Shown here in pieces: positions 21,686-33,600 of a DNA stretch of 64,000 nt. Origin of the DNA: Ectocarpus siliculosus (taxonomy: Eukaryota; Sar; Phaeophyceae; Ectocarpales; Ectocarpaceae). The DNA lies in the NCBI GenBank assembly GCA_000310025.1, contig FN649758.1:4155534-4219533 (forward strand), written 5' to 3'. The translations under genes were made by a program, and so were the position numbers. A model generated the notes under the pieces. It ran no database searches and was not told where the DNA came from. It was given only the letters and a program-made list of their open reading frames with translations. Within the stretch, counting starts at the first letter, position 1; each line of letters begins with the position of its first letter.

Positions 21686-24600
21686 CTGGATTGAAGAAGG
21701 TGGGTTCCAAACGAACGCGGGGTCAATGCGGGACGGATCGAAGGTTTTTAGTTCGTTCCTTGCTCCCCCCTGGCGAGATGTGCATCATTATTGTTTTGTT
21801 TTTGAATTGGTGACGACCTGTCAAAACCTATTGGGGCTGCAATTCCCGGACGACTGTTCTGAACTAGACAGGTTTCGGCCACTCATAGTCGGACTATGAT
21901 ATCTTGCACGTACCAGCGAGAGACGCCGACTACAGGAGAGGTGGAGACGATTGTGTGTTCTTCCGGGCGAAGGGTAATCAACCGCGTTTGTATTGCCATG
22001 TGCGAATATCACATTGCCCACACCATCAAGACAACTGGTACCACCTCCACTTCCTCCGCGCTGTTCGTGTTCGTGGTGCTTCGCCTGTAACTCCCAAGGG
22101 AAACGGGCACGCAAGGGTGTCAACATTAACAGTCACGCTCTCACCTCGGCGCGGTTGTCTTCGAACACGGTGTCATCGGGGAACGTGGTAACCGACCCGG
22201 GACCATCGGCGTCGTTGGTGTAAATTGCTCCACCCCAGTGGGCCCAGTTATCTCTGAAAGTTGTAGATCCCATCAACCTAGGAAATCACATGCCGCAGAG
22301 AGCACGAAGCAACGAAGGTAAAAAGGTTAGTTGAACATTGGGCAATTTGAGACCGAGATGAACTCACTCACAAGAGACAGACGTACGAACAACCGACGTT
22401 GGGTGCAACCGAACCTACACGGTCGCAAAAACTACGACAGGGGGCAAGTTCGGTATGAAAGCAACGTGAAAGTCATGAGCGTGCATTTTAGAACAACGAG
22501 ACAGCGAAGACCGGATCTTCATGTGAGCATGCCGCACGACACCCTACGGTAGGTAACATGACACAGATACCACTCCCGCTTGGATCGATTTTCACAGCTC
22601 AATTACTGCACGAGGGTTAGGGTCCGATAGCCGAATGATGTCGTTTCAGAACGAATGATTCCACCGCCGATACTTTCTGCCCCACCACTCTTTCTGGTGA
22701 AGGGTAATCGCGCTTAAAGAATCGGTTCAGGGGCGTGATATGCTGTGTCAACTACGGTATGTAGTTTGGCCGCCTGTGAATATTCGTCAAACCACAAGTT
22801 CGAATGGAATGTACGAAAATAGGGTCTTTCCGTGGGTCAGACCTACCTCACCAGGAGATCAGGTCAGCATTGATTCGTACCAGACTAGGTTAGTTCAGGC
22901 AGCAAACAATATCGCTTGCCCCACCAATGGAATCCTCGCGATCTGCGCGGTTGACCCGCGGGTAAGTTCTGTCAAGGCAGCTGCATAGTCACTGCAGTTG
23001 CTGTGCAGCTTTTTCTTCAGCTGTAGCGACAAAGTAGCTGGCATGTGATGCGGGGTCAGGTAGGCAAATACACAGAGTACTTTTAGTTTCCACAGACGCC
23101 CAAGATAACCGTTACAGACTTGGCAACGCCTTCACAATACCGTATCAAACCCCTGCAGTAGAAAATAGTCGTTTTTGTACCGCAAGCACTCCAGCGATTT
23201 CCCTGCCCTACCAATACTTATGTGGAACGGGATTTGTGACAGTTGATACAAAACTGACCAGTGATACACGCACGTGTGCAAAGATTGCGAAAATGTAATA
23301 GGGTTGAGGCGCCTCTCGGATTGGTAGCTAGGCTAGCGTCGGAGGCAGTGGATGATGTGACCGACATGTTTCGTTCAAGCCATCGCCTGGGCTCTGGCTA
23401 AATGTCACATACCAAGACGACGACCACCGTTGCAGGCTGAACTGCCAAGCTCTGCACGTCAGTGAACCAAACCATCGGCATTGTGGTAGGCCTATTTGGT
23501 CATCACGTAGATCTGAAGCGTAGCTATCACGAGGGCCGTTCGAAGACGTCGCCGGTGAGGTTTAGGTCATGAAGGATTCGAAACGTCGCGGCCAGAGCAC
23601 GCAATAAGCGCTCGGGATAAACGTTGGTCGTTAACCCACCTGACCCGCAGCATTCGACCTGTCTGTCGCCTTGGTACGACACCCAACACGACTACGCATG
23701 GTGTCGCTGTTACTCACGTCACCACCCCTCCTTTTGTGTTGAAAATAGCTCCACCGAAGCCGCCGTCGCCGGACGCGCTGGCCCAGTTATGCTCAAAGAG
23801 ACTACCGGCGTTGATGTTGACGACGCCACCATTGTTCGTCAGACCGCCCCCTGTCGGCTGGTGTCGTCGGCCATGGCATGGGGTCAACAAGCAGCACGAC
23901 ACACCGCAAGGTGTTGTATGACATGATGGCCGGACAGGTGGACCACATGCCACGTTACCTCGGGTCGCGACTGGCGTCAAAACAAAATTCCTTGGAATCG
24001 TTATGGCCCACCAGTGGGACAAAAGCCATGGCGCAAAAGGGTTAAATATTGATATCAAAACAAAGTATCTTGCCCGAGGAACTGCACGTCAGTGCCCGGC
24101 GTGAAAGATTCCCTACCAGGCAACTCGTCAGTAACATTTGTCCGACCGTGTATGTTTTGAATTTCGAACACAACTCACCAAGTAACATTCGCCACAACTT
24201 ATTCATTTCTACCAAGCCCATCCACTGGGTTGAGTCTGGTCAGTTTCTCATTCCACCCCGAAGGTCCATAGGGCCTACATGAAAGGACAACATACGTACC
24301 GGCAGCCGCTACAGCAAGATGTTTGAGCGGATGCCTTACACCTCTTTTCAGTTTGACACATCAAAAGATGCTACAAGTTGAAAACACATATGAGGATTCC
24401 ACGTAAATATCTCGAAATACCACAAGGAACCTGTGTAGAGGCTCAATAAATCACGCTGTTTCGATGTCATTCGATCCGACAGCGAGCTAGTAGACTCCTT
24501 ACCTCGCCAGCAAAATTCTCCGAGAAAGTGGCCATGCCGTTGAAGGTCATGGTGCCAATCGATGTCTGGTGGATCCCGCCGCCGGCCTGCATAAGACGAC

Positions 24601-27600
24601 AACGAGAATACAGCAATCGTCGCCGTGACTAACATTCGATCGTGCCGTGTGCTTTGTGCGGCATGCACTACACAAAGGCCAGGAAGATACTTCGCTGGAG
24701 CAAGAAGAGGACAATTGCTTGCGGCCTGCACGTTGTTCATTGAAAAGCTCCGTAAGCAACACCAAGAACGACAACTTACCGCGGCGTGGTTGAGAGAGAA
24801 AAGACTTGCGCCTTCCACAATGATTTCTCCGCGGTTGTATATCGCTCCACCAAGACCCGCGAAGTTCGCCTGTACCACGGCCACCGCCGATTGATAACGT
24901 CAGAGGTCATGGGTGGGTCGGGATGGCCTCCAGTTAAGAATCAGAGATTGAAGACATGCCAGAAACTGACCGCTTCACAGAGGTTCTCGGAAACCCACCT
25001 GGCGTTTCAAGTCTCAGGGGGTTGGTGTAGAAGTTCTTTTCAAGTGAGGATTTGTGTGATGCTGCTGTCGTTAGGCACTGCCGTTGTGAGCCATGATATC
25101 ATGAGAGAGACTCACCCGAGATGTAATAGTCGCACTTTACAAGTGTGGCGCTGCTTGCACCCAAGCTTCTTGATATTTCGATTTTGACCAGACACTTGAC
25201 TCGAGCGCGCGTTGCATCTACGCTAACTCTCCAATACCCCGTACTTCGGTGCGCATGCACACGAAGCGCTGTTTGTCCCACCTCTGAAAGGGAACCGATC
25301 AGATTCATTAATGCAGATCGGCAGGTCTACATATATATGTAGAACACGATACATAGGCGAAGATCACATCATACCAGGCGAACACCACCTTCTCATAAAA
25401 CTCGCGCAAACTCACGTCGGCTTGGTTGTCCTTCATTGTGAGCTTGCTCTTGAACAAGATGGTGCCCGAGCCCGTGTTGGAGATTGCCCCGCCATTCCCG
25501 CGCTGGTTGGAACTTTCGGTGTGGGCTACGTTCCTTTCGAAAGTGGCGTCTCCGTCGAACGTTAGCGTCCCCTGCAGTACAGAAAGGAACGTAGGCGCAG
25601 ATGCACGGATGATGGGTTGGACATTTACTGGGTGTTTGGGGTAAATTGGCACAATCCCTCTCACACGCGTGTTTGTTATCCACTCATTGTCACTGCCTAG
25701 CTGTTTGTGAGCGCGTGCTCGCTTCTCATCGCTCCACGTATGTATGTATCCGGTTGTTTAACAATATTGCCGCTGTGTCTGCTACTCGCTGAACACGTTG
25801 GTCTCCATCCGCCACAACAGTTGAGCTCTGATGGATCGAGCCAAACGCACGGCGACGAAAAGATGCAGGACAATCTGCAAACCCACCGCAAGCTTCTCTG
25901 TACACCTCGCGATAAACTTGTCAATCAACACAGCAAATCCGATCCGTCCGTTAGGAAGGACACATCAGCTGTGCACAAGCCCTGGCGGAACGCGCACAGA
26001 AAGACCTTCACCCAAGGAACCGTGAGGGTAGCGCCCTAGGCTATGGGATGTTCGAAGTAAGCATGAAAACGACGACCACCTTCCGCCAAGGGCGACGGTG
26101 TATTGTACTTGGCAGGTCAAAGCGTATTCATAAGGCAGGCCAGAACGATGCGAGCTTGACATGCACTGCCGGGAAAAATCATCGAACAATTATCAACAAA
26201 CAAGTCCAGTCTTTTTCACAAGCGGCCAGGCTAGAAGTTACGTACATTGTACAGTCGTCCCCGCTTCAAAAACGCTCGTCTTATGTCAACTCCCCGCTTT
26301 AAATACGACAGTTTTCTCAAAAGCAGGGTGCCCCGCGGATATACATAATACCAGGGGGTATCAATTACACTGCACGGAACCCCCACAATGTTGCTGCAGG
26401 AACCTGTAGCTGCACAGAGCTGCACACCAAGCGGTCTGCTGCTGCTGCTGCTGCCGCTGTTGCGCGAGATTATGGAGAGATATATATTTTTTTGTTTGTG
26501 GTCCATCGGTGGTTCGCACCCATGTTTCGCTTCGCTTGGATTTTTTGTGATTATTTTCTGGCGTAGACCCCTTGGCAGGAACGATGGGTTGTTTCAGATT
26601 TTATGTTTGTCTTCGTCGGTGTTTTCGTCTCCAGCGATATTTCCTAGTTTCCGTCTCCGTCTGTGTTTCGGGCGTAGGTGCTCCTGTTTGGTAAATGCCT
26701 GTGACCAGAATAAGTTGCATCTTACCAGTTGCAACAGCCCGCCATTGGGCTGATGATCTGTTGTGGCGAGCGTTTCAACATGTGAGGGCAACACGTCGAA
26801 AAATGAAACCGAACAGACACAGCGACATCAACATCGCAAAAAAGCAGCAGCACACGGCTGTAAAAAACGTCGACCTGGAACACTACCTACCTTCGAGACC
26901 AAGGGTTGCTACTGTCAAGAGTGTCTAACAAAGATCAGCAGACAGCGGTCGTGACGTTTTCACCACTGCCGCGGTGTGGAAGTCAAATTTTTCAGCATTT
27001 TGTTTTCGTGGTGGTATTGCTGCTGTAACGGCGCGTCTTTTGATGCATGTTTCGCCTCCATCGACCCCGGGGATGGCGAGTTATCGTCCCCGGAACCTTA
27101 AAGACGACTCCCCGCGTTAAAGACACTCTGAAAAAAAAAAACATGAGCGTCTTTAAAGCGGGGTCGACTGTAGTATGAACGTAGTGTCGCCCCATCCCTG
27201 ACCAACTTCATCATTTGCACGGTCGTCATTTCCAGTGTGAAGTTGAAGAGCGTTCGTCTCAACAAATAGAAGACGAAGGAACCAGCGTCAAATTACTTGC
27301 ATGCTGTTTCCCCAGCGGGGAACAAACGAGAAGATTGGAACAGATGGGACAGGTGGTGCATATACATAGGCCCTACCTTGTTGTGGATTGCACCGCCCTT
27401 CTTGACGATGTAGGTCAGGCCGCGTTCACTCCTCGTGCACCCGTCCCCGCAGGATATCCGCCCGAACTGCTTCACTGCAACAGAGTTGTTGCTGAACTCC
27501 GACGTGCCCATGAAGGTAGTGGTCGCCCCCTCGGCCACATAAAGGACACCTCCGTTCTTGACCTTAGGGTTAGGGTTAGGGTTACTTGCCGCTTCAGTGC

Positions 27601-30600
27601 CCGTTCCAAAGCAGATATCAATTATCTAGGAGTTCACTGGTTAGGTTGGGCTCTCATTGACCGCCCATGGGCTTCCCATGGGTTGCCCATGGGCCGCCCA
27701 TGGGCTGCCCACGGGCTACCCATGGGGACGCTCATGGGCAACCCACATGGGCTGCCCATGGATGACCCATGGGAGTCCCATCGGTCGTTTGGGAAATCTT
27801 GGAAAGTGTGGGAGACCCCAGAATAGGATGGGGTGCAACAGAAGAAAAATATGAAAAGAGCGGTGTGTGTACGCGCACCACCCTGGAAACAAACCGAGCA
27901 TTCATTGCACACATCGAGCACTTCCTCACTCCGGCGCATCAATCCCAACCACCACAATGGTTTGCACCAGTAGGCGTCTACCGCCTATTTCCACTATGTA
28001 TGAGCTGTGGGTAAATGCTCTGATGTCCAACTGCCGTGTCGGTTAAGCGGCATGTGCTACGAATAATGTCATCCAGCCAGCGCGACATGTGTGCGCCCGT
28101 CGTTCTCTCCCAAGGCTTGTTTTGGAGTTTACACAGTTTACTGGAGACCAGCGCATACTGGCATGATACGTATGGGTGTGTGTGCTACGAGCAGGTGTAC
28201 ATGAGGTGCATGCAATGGCATTTCAGGGCGGCTGGTGCTTGTAGTTACTACTATTGGGTGGGTGAGATGCCGAAAATATCACTATTGAGCGACCCGTCCG
28301 ATGTGTGCCATTCACTACAGTATATCGGGTTGAGATGTTGAGATTTTGGCAAGACGTTTAGATGCCGCTTTATCGGACGCATAGTTGCCACTATATCGGG
28401 CCACACCAACTGCCGTTTTCGCTTTCGAATAAACAACAAGTGAGTGCGCCCCCCCCGTCATCTGTTGCAGAGTGGATGTGCACGAAACGGTAAGTGTGAG
28501 GTAGATTTGCAGGCTTTACCCCCTCCTCCTATTGCGCGGCGAGTTCGAAGGCAATAACTTTGGAAACTTTCCCAAAATTTGGAACTACCATTCCAAGGTT
28601 TTGGGGCCTTGGTGACTTGCAATTTTTCCGAAACATTTCCAAAGTTTTCGATGACTTCCAAAATTTTGGAGTTTTGGAATTTGGAAATTTGGAAAAAACA
28701 GCCATGACAAAAACGGCCCTTATAGACTTGTACCCAGCCCGCAAAGAAAATGTCGCAAGAATAATTGTCAGCCATTGGTCGATGTTTGTGGTACTTAGAT
28801 ATGAGTCCGATCTGTGCATCCTCTATGGGGGATACGCGTATGGGAAGTATGGGTGTGATGGGTATGTATGGGGTTGAGATCCAAATGCGGGGCCTCCGGG
28901 TAAGCACACGGCGGTGTGCTCCCGGCACTTGCCTGAGGGGCTCGCGTGTCGGATACCAGCTTGCCTGAGGGGCTTGCGTGACGGATATGTAATATGTAAT
29001 ACATGGTCCTTTTTCTTCTGCTTTTGCTGGGATAACATAGTGCCCAGCCTCTAACACCACAGACCGCTGAGGGCGGCAGTGCACACTAACACGATATATC
29101 GTTTTTTTTTTTTTAACACACACTCCGCCACTTGCTCTCCCCAGCGGCCCTCGACATCACGTGTAGCACCTGGAGTAGTGCGGCAACGTGATGAGGTGGA
29201 TCTCATGGAGGGCGGATTCAGAAGTAGACGTGTAGCGAAGGAACACATGCTTGGATCGTATCACGTTGCTGTAGTTTCGCCGTCTGAAGCGGCAGCAGCA
29301 GCAGCGGCGTCCCCGGTCGCCGCGTTGGCGTCGGGTGTCCAGACGGCCGCAGGGGCGGCGGCGGCGGCACCGGTGACGGAGGTATGTGACGAAGAGTTGG
29401 AGGAAGCGGTTGGTGCGACAACCACGCCATTGCCAGTCCTGGAGGAGCTTGAAGGCCAATGTGCTGGGGGGAACGTGAGCAACAGCAGCAACAGCAGCAT
29501 CAGTAGCAGCAGCTGCAGCAGCAAGGACAGCGGCGGCGATGGGAGCGAGGACGAGGGGTTGGATGGAATCTGGAATGGAGCCCCGACGCACCCTTTCGAC
29601 CAGGGAAGGCTGAGGGGGACGTGAGCAGCAGTAGTAGCAGCAGCAACTGTAGCAGCAGCGGCGAGGACAGCGGCGATGGCGGGGAGCGGGGACCAGGGGA
29701 TGGATGAAACCCGGAGTGGAGCCCCGACGCACCCCTTCGACCCCGGTAGGACATCTTCGCGTGGCGCGAGGAGAAGGGGGGTGGTACCAGGGGTGGCGTA
29801 CCCCTTCGATAGGGGCAGGAACGGGAGTGACAGCTCCGGCGGCGGCAACGCCGGCAGCCGCAGCAGCGAGGACAACACACTTAGAAAGATCCCGTCCACC
29901 TGGCCTGCTGGTTTCAGTTTTCAGCAACAACAGGCGCAGGGCAGAGTGTCGCCACCTGGGTGTTGCTTGCGATTTCTTCAGTTTGCCAGCTCATTTTCAC
30001 GGTTGCGACTCCCATCTTTGACCACCACCTGCCCAAAGGTAGACGAGCTCAACAATCATAGGGCGGCAGCCGCGCTGACGGCCAGCATCATATAGATGGC
30101 CAATCCGAAAGAATTAGCGTGTCGGGGGCCCTGTTGCTCTACTGCTGCGTGGTGCCGTGGATTGATGTTGATGCGTCCGACCAAAAACGCAACATCTCGC
30201 CGCATTTTTTCCAACGGCATTTTGGTGAGGTGGCACACGTCTCACACACTTTATTGAGCAGCACCCAAGCACCCAATACCCACGAAGCAGCACGGCGCCG
30301 GGAGATGGTATCATATGGACAGCTGAACCGAAGGAATCAGCGCGTTGGAGGTCTTGGTGCTGCTGCTGTACTCGTTCTACTGTTTCCGTTTTTGCTATGT
30401 GTGATTGAAAAAAGTCCCCCGGCACCAACAGCAGCAGTTGAAGACGAGAGCACCACGCAATGTCTAGTTTTGCGCCAAGAACCGACTGAACGCCGTTTCT
30501 GCCGCTTGTCCATCTCCACAACAGACCTGGACGTGAGTTTGGCAGGTCTTTCTAGCGTTCTGAGTGATGTTACAGCGCCCGCGGTGCGCTTGTCCGATGC

Positions 30601-33600
30601 TTCTGTCAAAAACACGGATTCGTGAAAGTAGCAAGCCCCCAAACCCGGCTCCTTTTCACGCTTTCGGGGAAACACGCCTCCATATGTGTGCAAGAAAACA
30701 CGTTTTTTTTTTTTTTCGTGTTTTATTGGTCGATAAGAACGACCCTTAGCATCGACCGCGCTAACCGGCTGACCAATGAAAAGGGTGTGTGTGTTTGTGT
30801 GCAAACAATTGCTAGTGCTGCTGTTACTGGCAATACCTATGGTACAAGCCACACTCATGCACAGTCAGGTTCACACACATTGTACGGTGCGTCAAGTTTA
30901 ATGCTCGCTGTGTTCAACAACATATTGCAGTCCCTAGAGAAGCAAGCGTGGAAGGAGCATGACGAAGAGGCACACTTACTTCTCACGGCTTCGAACCTGC
31001 GCCTACATGTAGTCTAATGTTCTTTTCTGCTGTACATCACCAACGATCTGTGTGTACGTGCACGAGATACCCCGGTCGTGGGACGCGTGGACGTGCAGAG
31101 CCTGACTAACGTTGTCAAGCCCGATTGTTTGGTACATGTACATAGAGAATGGAACGACAGGCCACCAGCAGAAATTATGTAGTCTATATACTTATGTAGC
31201 AGAGAGCTTACGACGCGCTCGTATTGATTTGTCCACTGCGCTTTCAGTGTTTTTTTGGCAATTCATTTGTGTAAACATACATAATCCAACAAATACGAAT
31301 TTCGGCGCGTGGAAATCTAAAAAAATGGTGTTGGGAAGATTGGGACAACAATATTTTAGGGTGCACTTTTGCCCACGCTTTGTTCAACAGATGACAGTGC
31401 ACAGTGGTGTACTGCATGGCTTTGCCACGCTTGTTCAACAAATGGCAGTGAGTGGTACAGCACCAAGCTTCAGAAAGATCACAATCTGCAGTATATTTGG
31501 CCGTGCCTAAACATTCTGCTAGCTGTCATCTCGTGCATCCGCACCTGCATACTCCCGACGCAGTAGCGGCTACGGTTTAACCGTAACATGTTTAACAGCA
31601 AGTCCGGGTTTATCAGTGAGAGGTGAGCTGGCTTGAACTGGCTTGGCAGGGTCTCCCACACTTTCTACACTTTTCCCAAACGGCCCATGGGTGACCCATG
31701 GGTGCCCCATGGGCGGCCCATCGGGCGTTTGTTGCCCATGGGTGACCCATGGGTGCCTCATGGGTGCCCCATGGGCATGCCCATGGGCGACCCATATGGG
31801 CTGTCCATGGGGATGCCCATGGACAGCCCATGACGCGCGGCCCATCGTAATGGTGGGCTACCCACCATGGGCAGGGTTGCATGGGCAACCCATAGTGGGC
31901 AGCTCATGGGCAGCCCACCATGGGCATGGGCAGCCCACGGGCAGCCACCATGGGCATGGGCAGTCCACGGGCAGCCCACGATGGGCGGATGAAGCCAGCC
32001 TATCGTGGGCAGCTCATGGGCAGCCCACCATGGGCTGTCCATCGTGGGCAGCTCATGAGCAGCCCACCATGGGTGGTTTGTGGCCAGCCTATCATGGGCA
32101 GATCATGGGTAGCCCACCATGGGCAGAGAATTGTTGGCAGCTCATGGGCAGGGCAGGAAATGGTGGGGAATGGGCCGCCTTTGTTGGGCAGCCTTTGATG
32201 TGGCCATCGTGGGCAGCTGATGGGCACAGCCCATCCATCATAGGCTATCGACATACTCCCTCTAATGGAGACATAAGATCGGTTAGGACATTTCTCGCTA
32301 TGATGCGGAAACAAGAAGTCAGGAGTTCGATCAACACCTAATATTTGTTTTTCCAAAAAGTATTTCTTCCATTCGATTTTGCCTCTCGTAGCGTCTCATT
32401 CTTGCCACCCTCACACGTTTTCCTTCCGGTCAACACCAAATACAAAATACGAACAAGTGAGAGGGACGCTCTACCGATAGCTGAAATACTCAACATTACA
32501 AAAAAAAAATAAAAACAGAAGAAGCAACTTTTGGGGCCGTACAAGATGGGCCGCACGAGATAAACATCGACACTCACTCGGTTCCTTACTGACAATGTTC
32601 GCTTGAGATTACTGCGGGAGCAAATTTCAGCAGGGAGGGGATGAATCATGTTTGGGGTGCTCGGCAGAGTATACTGTCTACGGGGCCTCCGGGGGGTACG
32701 CGGATGAAATGTGTTGATGGGCATGCTGCATGGCGATGGTGTTGCCTACCGCATGTCTCTCACTCTCTAATCAACAAAGGTCTTGAGTCAACCTTCTTTC
32801 TCTTTCGGCCTCTGACGGGCTACCGCACCCAAACACAATATATTGTACGGCCTGGTGTTGGTAGTGGGTATTGGCGTCTGAGCTGTATGTGCCGGGCCAA
32901 TGGGGCGGCGAATACGATATACAGTAGCGGCTACGGATTTAAGAGAGAGGAATTGGCGTGTACCAATAACAATCGATTTAAGAGAAATTTCCTTTTGCAG
33001 CTGGGATTTTTCTCTTAAATCGAACAATGTGGAAACCACGTGGACACACACACCCACACAGCTGCAGACACCATGCCCTGCGTGGCGGGCAGTCGCTGCA
33101 CGGCTGTCCCCGATCACACGCCAGGCCCGCCGGCGTTCACAAACCACCAATGTAGAGGAGTCTGCAGGCAGTACCTCCATGGCACCTGTGGTGTGGTGGA
33201 CCCTCAGGGCACCTCCGAGATGCATCGCATCTGCCACAACTGCCTTTCCTCCCGTGAGCGCATGACTTCAGGCTGTAGAGGACAACGTGGAGGTAGCCGA
33301 AGCGATCGTTACAGAGATGGTAGAGGACCTCTGTGATGAGAATTTGGTGGGCATGGATCTTTCCTCTGACGACGAGGACGACGACCTGGTTGAGCTACGC
33401 CAATCGGGACAGTCGGCGGCGGCAGCGGCCCCGGCTCCGCCGCCGTACGCGAATGTAGCAAATCATTTTGGTGAACTTGAGGATACTGCCGAGAAGTGCC
33501 GCATGTCCGAAGTGTCTTTTCACCTCCGCAAGGCTAAGCTAGCGTGGATGAGTGCCTACGGTTCGAGGGAAACCAAGCAGACGTGCATGAGCGACTTCCT

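Larger units (their letters stand above)
20967..24179. repeat. Segmental duplication, copy A, right part
   Basis: Aligns along its length with 56165-59224, covering the last three exons and intervening introns of the Pmp-like gene plus about 650 bp of 3' flank. Numerous substitutions and small indels show the duplication is old. Confidence 0.85.

Noticed and set aside
27563-27587. Chromosome end or telomere
   Set aside because: Only three TTAGGG units, with gene sequence continuing on both sides.
29157-29930. 257-codon and overlapping minus-strand frames
   Set aside because: Shadows of (AGC)n and GC-rich repeats; the plus strand carries the PFDxG motifs shared with the Gag-like protein.
31643-32341. 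232-codon frame rich in Gly, Pro, Trp and His
   Set aside because: Produced by the CCATGG palindromic array, which leaves all frames open; same for frames at 19776-20258 and 27634-27957.
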